Source: Macquaria australasica
Taxonomy: Eukaryota; Chordata; Actinopteri; Centrarchiformes; Percichthyidae
Reading direction: 5' to 3'
Assembly: GCA_005408345.1 (NCBI GenBank)
Contig: SEMN01000632.1
Coordinates: 124,001-188,000, forward strand
Length of the DNA: 64,000 bases
How positions within the stretch are numbered: the stretch's first letter is position 1; every line of letters begins with the position of its first letter. Positions 1 to 10,871 of this stretch are shown piece by piece. Both the position numbers and the translations under genes were made by a program. A model generated the notes under the pieces. It saw nothing but the letters and a program-made list of their open reading frames with translations, searched no databases and was not told the origin of the DNA.

Positions 1-419
1 GAATTCCAGCACTTGAGTGTTTATACATTTTGTTCTAAATGAGATGTTGAACTGGGAATCATTTGTGCGGCAATGGAAGGAAATAAACAGCATGTATACA
101 TATTATTTTGCAAAGTAGGTGCATGGAGAGGGAAATATGGATGGGGCCTATTAGCCATGGTGAACCCCACAGGTGATGTTGCCCGGTGAAGATGATGGAT
201 TGCTTGCCATGACAGACAGTTGTACTGGAGATACGTGATGTGAGTCAGCACAATGCACAGCTGGAAATGTCCAAGCATACTGTATATGTTAAATCCAAGG
301 AAAATGTAAAAGAATATATTTAATTAATTCTGTTTTATGCTTTATAGTGACTGGCTGATTGTCTAAAATGTTTCAATTGTTTTGGTGCCCTTATTAAGTA
401 TTCGTGACAACAAAGCATC
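1..419. other. Non-coding stretch, nothing recognised
   Basis: AT-rich sequence without a repeat or gene that I recognise. It opens with GAATTC, an EcoRI site, which would fit a clone-end junction (inference only). Confidence 0.5.
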
Positions 420-905
420 CATGTACGCCAAGAGAGAAGTAGAGGTAGTTGCCAGGACAGGTAGAGCAGGATTTTTAAGGCGTATGATCTAAAAGGTATG
501 CTTGAGAGTCAGAGTTCCTCTGACAAAAGTGGGAAGGTCAGTACAGAGAAGGGTCTGTCTGAAAAAGAGCGGTGCACAGGCTGATGGGTTTGGGCACATT
601 ATGGCTGGGTGGTACATGGGCATAGAGCTGGATGATGGCCTGGAGATATGCAGGTGTCAATCTCCTCACTGTGCTGCCAAAGGAAGGGGTCTATGAAACG
701 GATGACACAGGAGATTTTAGGGAGGTTGAAGCTGACACCGGCTGCAGCATTCTGTGTTTTAGGAGGAGTACAGACGGTGGATCATTATTGCTCAAACATG
801 GAGCTGGGCAGGGACACTGGCACACCTCCATCATATTTGATGAAGATTACAGTCTCATTATGAACTCCTGTGGTTTTTCATTAATGACGTTCTTTCATAT
901 TTAAA
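420..905. other. Locally GC-richer block with coding-like open stretches, unassigned
   Basis: This block is visibly less AT-rich than its flanks. It has overlapping open frames on the plus strand (632-904, 90 codons; 648-863, 71 codons). The minus strand also carries several protein-like stretches in different frames, separated by stops, including one near 800-860 that would read IFIKYDGGVPVSLP. No frame stays open across the block, so if it was ever coding it is now broken. I do not recognise the family and cannot decide the strand. It could be an old transposon or gene relic, or simply a block of different base composition. Confidence 0.2.
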
Positions 906-1291
906 GAAGCCCAAAATGTGTTTTTCTCTCTAATTACAACCCAAAATAATTCTTTTAGGAAAACAATAAAGCAAGTTTGACTAAATGAGCTTTAATGTGT
1001 AGAGAAACACTCAGACTAACCCGCAAACAGCTAAGTTTTGTTCATCAAGTAAAACTGTAAGTTTTATGAAATATCTACTTTATTATTAACACATTTGTTT
1101 GTTTGTTTTTTAGGGCATCGAGGCCTCTAAAATAAACTGTGGGTCCCCAATTTCTAATACTTTCTATGCATTGTGTATGTAATCATTGGTAATCACTTTG
1201 TGGTAACTTAATCAAGTACAAATGTATTTAGGAATATGCATATAGGCACAAGAAATAATATAACTGCAACCGAATTAACTGAAACAATAAA
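906..1291. other. Non-coding stretch, nothing recognised
   Basis: AT-rich sequence with a short TTTG run near 1096. No gene or known repeat is seen. Confidence 0.5.
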
Positions 1292-1451
1292 GAGTCCCTC
1301 TAAGAGACGGGGCCTCAACATTATGTTGTAATGTAGACAAATTTGCAAGTAATCCAATTACCACAACTATCACCTGAAGGCTTTGGGCCACCTCAGAGTC
1401 TGGAAGCCCCGGGGCAGTTGCCCGCTTTACCCAGTTAGTAATCCAACCATG
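1292..1451 (-). mobile_element. Probable hAT-like DNA transposon end (fragment)
   Basis: Read on the minus strand, the stretch starts near GGTTGGATTACTAACTGGG, continues into GCGGGCAACTGCC, and ends with a segment matching GAGGCCCCGTCTCTTAG. From memory this order resembles the terminus of a non-autonomous fish hAT family whose end reads CAGGGCCGGATTA. The first bases have diverged here and no matching opposite end or target duplication is visible, so I call it a decayed fragment. The 79-codon open frame across it on the minus strand (1275-1514) is a by-product. Confidence 0.35.
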
Positions 1452-4400
1452 TTTATATAAAAAAAGAAACCATAACAATGTTAGTGGAAGGTTATCTTGG
1501 GACAAAATATCCAAAGTGATTTAGGAAGATTGCTTCCAGAATTCAATTTATTCAAATTTTTCATAGAAAACAAAATAAAGAGAAAGTTATCCACAGTTTT
1601 TTCTTTAGATTATATTCCCAGATGGTTTTGTCTACTTGTGAGAGAGGGTCTGATTTGACAGATGTTATGGCATATGCATGCGTGTTTGTGTCATTGACAC
1701 TCCCATATGCTCTACCAGCAGTGTCAGTGTGTTCATGTGCACTGTGTGTATGCAAGAGAGCGGTTTCCACTGCTGCGCGTGACCAGCACACAATACCTTA
1801 CTGTTTTCTGTCGATAATAAGAGAATGTTTATCCAGACAGATTGTCATTGACAATAAGCACTATCCCATCAGCTAAAACCAACACAGCTGTCTGAGTTTG
1901 TGGACCCATACCCAGAAATATTTAATTGGTGTGTAAACTCAGACTGAGTAAAACCACTCCACTAGTGTTAGAGACTTATGTTAGAGGATAAGATGGTAGT
2001 GCTGTAGGACTTGCGTTAGTATAATATATAAAACCAAACCACGCCAAAGACTAAAAAAGAAACCAAAGAGAAAACATGGCCCTAGGCCTGGCAATCTGTG
2101 TATCTGTCAATTCCTAAACTTTACCATCTCAGTCACAAACTTTTTTAGCAGCCAAAACCAGTGCATTGCCAAAAATTACTCTGCATGCTATGCACTGGAG
2201 AGCAACTGCACCTCTGCCTTTGAATCAAGGAAAGCAAAGTACATTTTCTACCCCAATTTCACATCATTACATAGCCATTTTCTCTAAAAATAGCAAAGCT
2301 GCGTCGCGCAGAAATACACACACCAACACCTGCACCGACAAATACAGTCACACGTTATTAGACACATTCCCTAATCAATAGATTTGACTGGTTAGAGCAT
2401 TATGCTACCTCACTCCCACTGTGTTATTGTGTTTCCTCAGCCATCTAAGGCACCTGGGTGAATGACTCCAAGCTTGAAATAAAAAATAAATAGATTTTTT
2501 TTGGTCCCACAGAGGTGCTCTGGAAGCAGCCAAACGATGAGGTAAACAACAGGAAGGAGCTTTTTGGACGATAAGCTGCATGTAAGCTGGGAAAGCTGTC
2601 TGGGAGGCAGCTAAATTACTTTATTCTAATGAGGCAAATGTGAGTGTAGCATGCCACATGAACATGATGTAAGACAAATCTGACAACAAAGCACAGAGTC
2701 AAACTGTAATTTAGAGTCAGATACATCATGAAGATGTGTTTGTAGGCATTTGAATTCAGTCTACTGTCTAAGATATTGTGGATACTGCAAGCAAAACATA
2801 ATATTTAAGCAAGAAACTCTTGAAGGTTTGGGTCACAATAACTGTATATAATAACATGATAACTAATAATACTTTTCAGACTCATTTGCATATTGTTTTG
2901 GACAACATTCCTTTAGGAAAATACACCAAAATGGATTTTGTTAGCATGGCAAGCTGATCATTAAATGAATCAGATTCAAAATAGGTGTGACTGCGTGGGT
3001 GTGGGCTGAAAGGAGCATCAGTGACAAAGTCTACGCAAATGAAAACCATTTCACCAGGAACAGTTGCTGAGGTGATGATCTCTAGAAGTCTGAGTGGAAA
3101 TCTAATCGTTAATTGCACTACTTAACTGCGAAAAAAAAATTCTGTTCAACATGAGAGGAAAGACAAGTGACATTTACAGATGACTGAGCTGCTCAAGTGT
3201 CAGTCAGCAGGTGAGACAGAGAGGGAGGCTGTGGTTGGGCTGCTTTGCATACTGTAAACCCCTTATTACACGTAAATATGCACTTAAGTAAATGAAGTTT
3301 TGCAAAGAACACACAGAAGGGAGCAATCTACTGAGCAGTGAACACACTGTCAGATGAGTCATCCCTCACTGTCTTCTCAGTACAGTTAAGGAGTCCTCTG
3401 ACAAAACAGGTTTACAACAGTGGCTGAATACACGCTGCATTCAGGCTGTAAACCCTTTGTTCAAGTAACCTGGTTTTCGGCCGAAGCAAACTGCCGTCAA
3501 CAACAATTTGACTTTAGAGACTCGAGAATGTCGAACAGCAGCACATTGCATCCATAAAAACAACCAATTTCACACGATCTTTTTGACGAAGTCCACGTGT
3601 GCCTATTGTTGTTGTTTGACCTCCAGGTTTGATTTTTAGCTCTCAAACACTCATTTTCAACATGTGACTCATATCTCGGAGCAGAGCATTGGAGTGTCCT
3701 TGAATGCCACAAAGAGTTTTCACACATATCTGTGCACAATGCTTTAAAAAACATAAGAAATTATCATAAGTACGCCGATGGATTGCCTTTTTGGAGTCTT
3801 TCAGTTGATTTTCATAATGTACTGAAACACAAAATTTGTAGTTTTGGGGGTAAAACCTCTGGTGTAGTCCTTCAGCCCAAATAAGAAATAGCTGGCAACC
3901 AACCAGACTACTCTATGCATACAATATGAAGTAAACATCATTATGAGTCCTCTTATAATGAGGAGTGCATTTTCTGGCAAAGTTTATGCCAACTGAAATC
4001 CACTGGGGCAAGGTAAATGTTAACGAATACAAAATGACTCAGAATAATCAACATTCATTCTACAGCATGGTGAAACAATTCTGTTCTTATTGGGAAAGTC
4101 TTTCCTAATGACAGTACGTGAGGGGTCATTTAATGATTAAAGAAACATGGAGAGGATGTAAAACTCTCAACTGTAGTTGTCACAGTCTTTAGATATAAGC
4201 AAAATGTATCACTTACAATTGTGAATATTAATACATGTGGCAATTATAATATGTAGAGATCCTATAAGATCATGTGGCTGTTGGTGACCACCCTATCAAG
4301 ACAATTCATGTATTTCTTTTTTTAATTAAAGCACCTCATCATCAACATCTCAGGAACCAACAAAACATAAAATAATTTGAAAATGTCAATGGAGACACTA

Positions 4401-6248
4401 TAATACTGGAAAATATTGTGAAGCAAAGCACTTCAGCTCTTCAAGTCAGAGTGCCTTTTATCACTCTGACACTCCAAACAGTTAATTAATCTCAATTCAT
4501 TTCTAGAGTTTACTCAGGGAATTTGCTAATTAATGAAATAAAAGCTTGAATCCAGGGACACAAGAAAGTTTTTTTTTGCTTCAACTCTAAATTGCACTTC
4601 AAGAATTTTAGAGAGAAGGTCATGAAATTTAATTCCACAACCTCTCTGTGACAAAAAATGCTTCTTAACAAGCTTCCAGGGCTTTCTAAGGAAAACAACA
4701 TAGTTCAGCTGCAATGTGATAAGCCTGTTTATCACACAGCTTGTCATGGTGACACCTGACCTGACTCTCTCTCCTTCTTCAAACTCACGACTCCCCTCCT
4801 TCCCCTAGGCCGTATATTCATTGTAGAACTTCCAAGACCATGTCATTCCCCATCTGTCCACCAGTTGCCCTCAGTGAGCTTCCCGCCATTGCCACCTAAC
4901 CCTAACCCTACCTACCATACCACTTTAGTCCAACTATATATATGTCTACCATTTTTACTGTCATTGTGCATGCCTGTTCCTGAAACCCATCTGTAATCTG
5001 TTACCATGTTTAGACCCACAGCCTGCCTCAAATTATTGGCCAGATGCTGACTGCCTTCACGTTGAATGGTAAGCATGTTATTTGACCACCGATTCCAAAT
5101 GTTTATCGTCCAATAAGAGAACAGCTATCTCCTATTGGTGCCTGAGCCAGTGCAACCAAACAACACAGTGGATTAGTCAGCCATAACCTCACCTTCACCT
5201 AATTGTAATTCTCCAGTTGAAGAGTAGCAGCACACTTTACAAATGGCATTATGTCCACAGCACACATAAAAGCGAACAAGAGGCACTTGAGCTGCCTAAT
5301 GTCCCGCCATAATAATGATATACTGCAGTTATGCAAATGGTAGATTAATTAATTAGAAAATACTTCTTTGTCAAGTTGTCCTCACACAGTCTGTGTCTTA
5401 GAACAATTAGCAGTTACAGTCGTTCAAAAAAATAGGCTTTCCTTCTAATTAATATTTAAAGTTATGTAACAAGGTGCTCCAGAATCTAATCAGGTCACCC
5501 ACTCTATTAGAGGAGCCTGCAGTGTCAGTATAAATTATCTTATTTTGTTCTTTAGGTACTGAATATTCATTTCCTTTATGAAGCCAACAGACAGTGTAAA
5601 GATACATGATACAACTAACCTTATATAGATATAACAAGAGGCAGTTGCTTGAATTACAGGTGTGTACAGTAAATGCATATGTGCTAATAGGTTATATGGA
5701 TGCAGCTTCCGAACATCTTTGGCAAGTGTTTTTTTTTTTTTTGGTTGGGGGGGTAGTCAATGCCAGTAAGCAGGTCAGAGTGTGCAATGTTCGCTGAACA
5801 AAAACCCTCACTATCAGCCTGTCTCTCTGTGAAATCAGCTAAATAATCCAATAATATTTTCGACCCTCTTATTTCGAGGAGGCACTGGAGTCAGCGTTTA
5901 GTTCATTTCTCAAACTTTTCTCTATTTTCTGTTTTGTAGAGGCAGGGGATTACTGGCTCGGCAGGGGGGCTCCCTCGCCGAGGTATTATACTACAAGCTG
6001 GCCTGAAATGATCTGCTTCTCTCTTACTGCTACTTTTTTTTTTGAATCCCTGTCCCCGATTTTTTGAATGTCACTACGGCTGTCTGTCTCTGCACATCTC
6101 TCAAATTTATGCTGCTATTTCTCTTTTACTACCCATTACTATCTTGTACTGTATAATCTCCTTCCACTTCGTCTTTGCAAGATTTACACCTCCCTCTTTC
6201 GCTCTGTTCTTCTCCTCTGAATTGGTTATGTGAGTGTCCTTTTGTGTG
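1452..6248. other. AT-rich non-coding stretch, no genes
   Basis: No coding region or well-defined transposon is seen over almost 5 kb. Small features are a telomere-like CTAACC doublet near 4896-4911, a T-run at about 5729-5745 and a cluster of homeodomain-type motifs at 5331-5356. Open frames here have no recognisable family features. Confidence 0.45.
5331..5356 (+). promoter_or_regulatory. Octamer plus TAAT cluster (possible POU/homeodomain site)
   Basis: A perfect octamer ATGCAAAT (5331-5338) is followed six bases later by TTAATTAATTAG. The octamer is the POU-family recognition sequence and TAATTA cores are bound by homeodomain proteins. In AT-rich DNA such motifs arise by chance, so function is only a possibility. 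Confidence 0.15.
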
Positions 6249-6278
6249 ATCCATCCATCCATCCATCCATCCATCCAT
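6249..6278. repeat. (ATCC)n tetranucleotide microsatellite
   Basis: About seven uninterrupted ATCC units are read directly in the sequence. Confidence 0.95.
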
Positions 6279-7306
6279 TGTGCAGAACAGGTCATGTCAG
6301 AGAAGGAGGAGAAGGAAGGAGGGATCATTTTCTGTCTCCACACTGTCACTCTTTGATTGCCCCACTGTGTCTATTCCAGTAATAGAGTCATCACAAACTT
6401 ACAGGGACTTAATGAGGCAGCAATTAAACACCAGCCAGAGTTGTGTGCGTGTGTGTGTGTGTTTGTGTCAGGATAAGCTGATTTAAATTGTTCATATTTG
6501 TGTCAACATGTGTATTTGTAACACTCTAATAAGTGTTTCTCTGCAGTGTTTTGTGTGTGCATTGTTGATGTGTGCGCGACCAGTTTAAACTCCCAGTGAC
6601 GGTCCTCATCCATCATTTCAACAGTTCAAATTATGAGGACATTTTGGCATGGTAATCCATTACAGACTTCACATCTTGTTATTTCTGTAAAATGCTATGG
6701 GTTAATTTCAAAGAAAGTTGAAATCATCACAGAGAAGTTAACTTCAATTTGTGATAAATGTCACGTCTATTTTTTTTTTTATCTCATTGCCTAGGGTGCT
6801 CAAGCAAAATGTGATTTTTGAGTGTTTTTAAAAATGAGAATCCATGTTAAATGTACATTTGAACATATTCATATTTGCATTTCTCAAAGAGGTAAAATGA
6901 AATAAATAAAAGATTACCACAACTCTCCACAATCATTCAGTCATTCATATAACTGTGCCAGAGATTAACAGCTGCCAGTAAATCACGCATTCATTTGTAT
7001 TCCAGGAAACTGTGAAATACAGAAAAATACAGTTAGAGTTACCTCCATGTGAATGTCAGTAAAATGCACTTAATATTCTGCCATGCTAATATTTTCAAGA
7101 TGAAAAATTGTATAATTTTGTTTCAGCAGGATCTCCGCCATTCCCTACCCTTACAGATGTTCATCAGGTTGTGGGCAGCGATCTCCTGAGGGTTGGTTTT
7201 GTGAATGACAGAGGTTGATATATTAACCATTTTATTCTGTTAATTCCATAAAAAAGAAAAATGTTAATTACCTAGCACCCAGATGAAACATTATGAAACA
7301 TTTACA
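6279..7306. other. Non-coding stretch
   Basis: AT-rich, with a short (GT)n at about 6449-6462. No gene or known repeat is seen. Confidence 0.45.
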
Positions 7307-7348
7307 CACATTCATTCTTGAAGAATTAATTCTTCAAGAATGAATGTG
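7307..7348. repeat. Perfect 42-bp palindrome
   Basis: The 21-bp arm 7307-7327 (CACATTCATTC, then TTGAAGAATT) is followed without spacer by its exact reverse complement at 7328-7348. It could extrude as a cruciform or give a long hairpin if transcribed. It includes TTCTTGAAGAA and TTCTTCAAGAA, which contain inverted GAA/TTC pentamers as in heat-shock elements, though not with the canonical 5-bp phasing throughout. Confidence 0.9.
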
Positions 7349-8599
7349 GGTGGATCTGTGTCGGTGGACTGCGTCCAGTCTGTGCTAATGGTAAGGTTCA
7401 TCCACTGTTTTTAACTTGACTTCCTCTGACCCTTACTTGACATTGCTCACCTCTCTGACTTGCAGTGTGATAGGATTATGTCTAACTGTGAGCACAGTAT
7501 AACTTCAGAATATATTAACATGTTTCTTTCTTCCTCTACTGTATATTTCTCTCTCCCTTTGGATTTCTCTCAGTCACACTCCCTCTTCTATTCATTTGCT
7601 TTGAAAGCTTGTTGATCCATAACATAAAAGACAACCCTCAGAGAGCTCAGGCAGTAATGAAAAACATTTGATAAGCTTTTTCACTCTGTGGAACTGTATT
7701 CAGCGCTCAGTTCTGAGCTAAATGAACCTCGGTGGGTCCTTGATGTGGCATCAAGTGGTTTTTCGTTTAGATTCTTAAATACACAGGCCTTGGAACTAGT
7801 CAGCCTGTCACCCTTTCTAATTTGCAACCAGTCGTCACTTCTTGCTGTGTGTGAATCTGCTTCCACTTAGTGCAAAAGCAGTTTTGGTTTATTGCCATTA
7901 TACTTACTCATATTCAAGTGTATACTTGTGTCAGTGTTGCATATCCAGGAAAACAATAGTAGCAGAAGTGGTATGCTGGAAAAGCCCTTAAAAATTAAAA
8001 AGGTGTCATTGTTGTGCCCACTGACTCATCTTGGCTTTCCATTATATTTCAGGAACAGCATGTAGCAACTTAATTTAGATTACCACTGTAAGAATAGGTG
8101 ATGTAAACCCAAACAGCATTACACCTGTTTATGCATCTGTTTATGTATATTCAAATTCTTAGATTATCTGTTTGTGAAGAACATTAAATTGTTGTGAAAA
8201 GTTAAAATATGCTCACTGGGTTTATAGTGATGCTGTGGCCGGTGAGTCAATTCACTCAATTAACCTGGAACGATTCATTAAGTAAGTGATCAATATGGAC
8301 ATTCACAGATGTCAAGTCGTTAGACATTGGTTCATTATCATCGAAGCCTGTCTAGTCTGTCCTTAAGTAACTTATGAGTAACTTATAAGTAAAAATAAGA
8401 ATTTTTCTAAATGTGCAGACAAGCTGGAGTCAAAGGAATCATGCTGATGTGTTCTTTAATCTGTGAAGATTGTCTAAACTGATTTATCCTTTAACTGTTC
8501 CTTTGTAAGTACTCCAAAGGAAGGAATCAAATTATGTCCCTTAAGGCAAATCATACCCTGTGTTGTTTTTATTGAGATGTTGGATCCTGGGTTTGTATT
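7349..8599. other. Non-coding stretch
   Basis: No gene, known transposon or long simple repeat is seen. The open frames at 7681-7870 on both strands overlap each other and have no family features. Confidence 0.4.
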
Positions 8600-8744
8600 T
8601 GTGTCAGTAGTTCAGACGTTTCCCTTCCCCCTTCAACTTTTGTATCCCTGTGTGTATCTCTCTGTCACAGATATTATCAGGTTTTTTTCTTCTGTCTCAC
8701 TCTCCCTCTCTGACTTCCCTCCCATCTGTCTCTCTCTCCTGCAG
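8600..8744 (+). other. Polypyrimidine tract ending in splice-acceptor-like CAG
   Basis: The plus strand is CT-rich from about 8625 and ends in TCTCTCTCCTGCAG, which matches the consensus pyrimidine tract plus AG of a 3' splice site. Such tracts are common in this window, so the match alone proves little. Confidence 0.35.
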
Positions 8745-8801
8745 GGTGTAAACAGCAGAGTATTAGTTTGGTGAAAGGAGGTACTGGTGAAGCTACTTCA
8801 C
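8745..8801 (+). other. Candidate 57-nt exon (weak)
   Basis: The segment lies between a strong acceptor-like tract and a donor-like CAC/GTAAGA. It is 57 nt, a multiple of three, and one of its three frames is open: CKQQSISLVKGGTGEATS, entered after two bases of a split codon. I recognise no protein family and no neighbouring exons. Intervals of this kind are expected by chance in 64 kb. RNA evidence would be needed to call it. Confidence 0.15.
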
Positions 8802-9031
8802 GTAAGACTTTAATACACAGACGGTTACACAACTCAACTTTGTGAGAGTGCCATTAGATGTTTGTCAACCAATGCCTTTAACTCAGAGCACCAAAAGAAA
8901 AGAGGACAGAAATGGGGGAAAATGTAGCAGATAATGACACAGATAGATAAGACAAAGAAACAGAGGAGTCTGAGACAGAAGAGAATAAGGAAAGAAATGT
9001 GAATTGTGTTATTGTGAGTTTGAACTGCTTC

Positions 9032-9070
9032 AGAGAGACAGAGAGAGAGAGAGAGAGAAAGAGAGACAGA
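9032..9070. repeat. (GA)n microsatellite, interrupted
   Basis: A run of GA dinucleotides with a few substitutions, read directly. Confidence 0.9.
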
Positions 9071-9099
9071 AATGAAGGTTTTCTGCTTCTCCTCCCCTG

Positions 9100-9235
9100 G
9101 ATGCGTGTCCAGCCAGCAGGTTTTGGCTGTGGCCTCTCATTCAATGCAAATGGGGTTTCCACCAAACCGCCTGCTACTGTACTGCTACATTATATTTGCC
9201 GTGGCTGGGGCGCCCTGATAACGCTCCACTTCTCT
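9100..9235. promoter_or_regulatory. High-complexity segment with octamer motif (possible conserved element)
   Basis: This short block is free of simple repeats and has more balanced composition than its flanks. It contains a perfect octamer ATGCAAAT at 9144-9151. Blocks like this are typical of conserved non-coding elements, but conservation cannot be judged from one sequence. Confidence 0.15.
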
Positions 9236-9419
9236 TCTGCTCACTTGCTCTTTTTTCTTTTCGTTCCATGATACGCGTTCTGCTCTGTCAGTTCTTTTTG
9301 TTCTTTTACCTTTTCATCATCGGCCTAGCATCCATTTCTGTGTTTGCGTGTCAAACTCGCTTCTTTTCTCACCTGCTCACCCCGACTCTCTCCATTATCC
9401 AGCTGCCATCATAGGAATT

Positions 9420-9598
9420 GATGGGGCCCCACTGCTTTTCAAAGATTTTATGAAGCTTTCTAAAAGCATATCACACAAGTTCAGATTCCTGACTTGCCTC
9501 TGAGTACCTTTTAGCACTGATTGGCCCAGTAGGAGTTAAACCCTTAACCCTGACAGTGCAATGTTCGGATCACTGGACTACCACTGCTCACCGCTAAA
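9420..9598 (-). mobile_element. tRNA-derived SINE, minus strand
   Basis: On the minus strand, GCAGTGGTAGTCCAGTG (from about 9589) resembles the A-box region of a tRNA head. About 40 bases on, GGTTTAACTCC (9542-9532) differs at only two fixed positions from the pol III B-box GGTTCGANTCC. The spacing, and the CCTACTGGG that follows, resemble the head of a Glu/Gln-type tRNA. The rest (9420-9530) would be the SINE body. The A-box is degraded and no target duplication was identified, so this is an old copy of a family I cannot name. Confidence 0.5.
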
Positions 9599-9599
9599 T

Positions 9600-9850
9600 A
9601 GTCTGTGTTAATTAATTTTGAGAGTTTTTGCAGTATTTAAGTTAGAGGAGAGAGAACTCCAGCTCACTGTCCTTTTACCTGCAATAAACTTTATTAGACA
9701 TACAATGTCTCAGTCGTTAGACCTTCATCAGGTAAAACTAAAGAACAAAGAACATTCCAGACAGATAGAGCTAACACCTCCTCAGATGAAGCCAATCAGT
9801 CCCACAGTCTGTATGCATGTAGCCAATTAGAAGGCATGTTCCACCATCAA
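9600..9850 (-). mobile_element. Possible Penelope-like element fragment with hammerhead-like core
   Basis: The minus strand of 9673-9737 contains CTGATGA (9731-9725), a 4-bp hairpin GGTC/GACT with a TAAC loop (9723-9712), then GAGAC (9711-9707), and GTC ten bases further (9699-9697). This is the order of a hammerhead ribozyme core: CUGAUGA, stem II, GAAA, short stem III, GUH cleavage triplet. Here GAAA has become GAGA and one extra A precedes stem II. Outer arms TTTTACCTG (9673-9681) and CAGGTAAAA (9729-9737) are perfect inverted repeats and could form stem I, with an AATAAA-G-TTTATT hairpin interrupting it. Penelope-like elements are known to carry hammerhead motifs in their terminal repeats. 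The core change predicts weak or no activity. Assignment is inference; element boundaries are approximate. Confidence 0.3.
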
Positions 9851-10045
9851 ATTTATATACAAACATTAATTAATATTGATGAAATTAAAATAAATTTATC
9901 TACCTGTCTACAAGAAACTGAAGGTGTGCATGAGCCATCACAGTCAAGATTTATGCAGTACTTAAGTTAAAAAAAATTTCACATTTAAACCAAATTTCAT
10001 TAGATTTTTCATACAATATTATTATCTTAAATATGTTATAATGTG

Positions 10046-10180
10046 TTCAATTCAATTCAATTCAATTCAATTTAATAAATCTTTATTGTCCCCAGAGACA
10101 AATTCTGGTGCAGCATAAAAACATAGGATAAACTATTACTAGTACAGTACATACAACAACAACAACAGAAACAAGTCAAA
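10046..10180 (-). mobile_element. LINE 3' end (L2/CR1-like) with (GAATT)n tail
   Basis: On the minus strand, a segment with TCTCTGGGGACAATAAAG runs into repeated GAATT units (five copies of TTCAA on the plus strand, 10046-10070). A stem-loop next to CAATAAAG followed by short tandem repeats is the layout of fish L2/CR1-type LINE tails (family knowledge). A CAA run lies at about 10153-10170. No coding part of a LINE is present, so this is a 5'-truncated copy. Confidence 0.5.
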
Positions 10181-10838
10181 AGTAAAGCAAACATAAATTA
10201 CAGTATCTTGAAGCTAAACATGTTAGAGCTTAACATTTCTTTCAGCACTTTAATGTGTGAAATCCATTTACTCATTTAATCAGTGTTGGATTTCTTTCAG
10301 CATTTAATAAAAGGGTGAATGTGGAATTTCTATGGACAGAAGTGAGGATAACTAACTCTACAAACTCAACCCTATAACATGGTGGCCATTTATATCTTAC
10401 ATCTTAACTTCTCTTTCACTTTTTCTAATGGTGAGTCTTCTTACTGAATTAGGAAGTCTGAAAGCTTCTAGCCTCCTGGAGTGTAATGACAAGGGCAAAT
10501 GTCCCTGTACTATCGATTAAACACAAACACTTAGGAAGGACACACACACACATTTACACACAGACTCTCCTAGCGTTAAAACTGTCCTTCATCTATATTT
10601 CAGCTTCTGTCCCCCTGACAGAATGAAGTGAGTTGGTAAGGGAGTTGTATGCTGAAAGAAGAGTTAGAGACACAGGGACAGAAAGTCGTCATAAAGATGG
10701 TTGCCGGGGAAAGGTTGTTTTAGGTTGAGAATATCAGGTTAATGACCGCAGGATAAGGTTTAAAATCAGGGTGAAGTCAACACACATAAGACTTAACAAA
10801 ATTCAAGGATTCAAGTTTGTGCATTTGTGTATCTTTGC

Positions 10839-10871
<33 letters not shown>

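Noticed and set aside
2385..2415. tRNA A-box-like string (GACTGGTTAGAGCATTATGC)
   Set aside because: No B-box at the right distance and no cloverleaf; not called a tRNA or SINE.
4896..4911. Interstitial telomere repeat
   Set aside because: Only two CTAACC units; too short and irregular.
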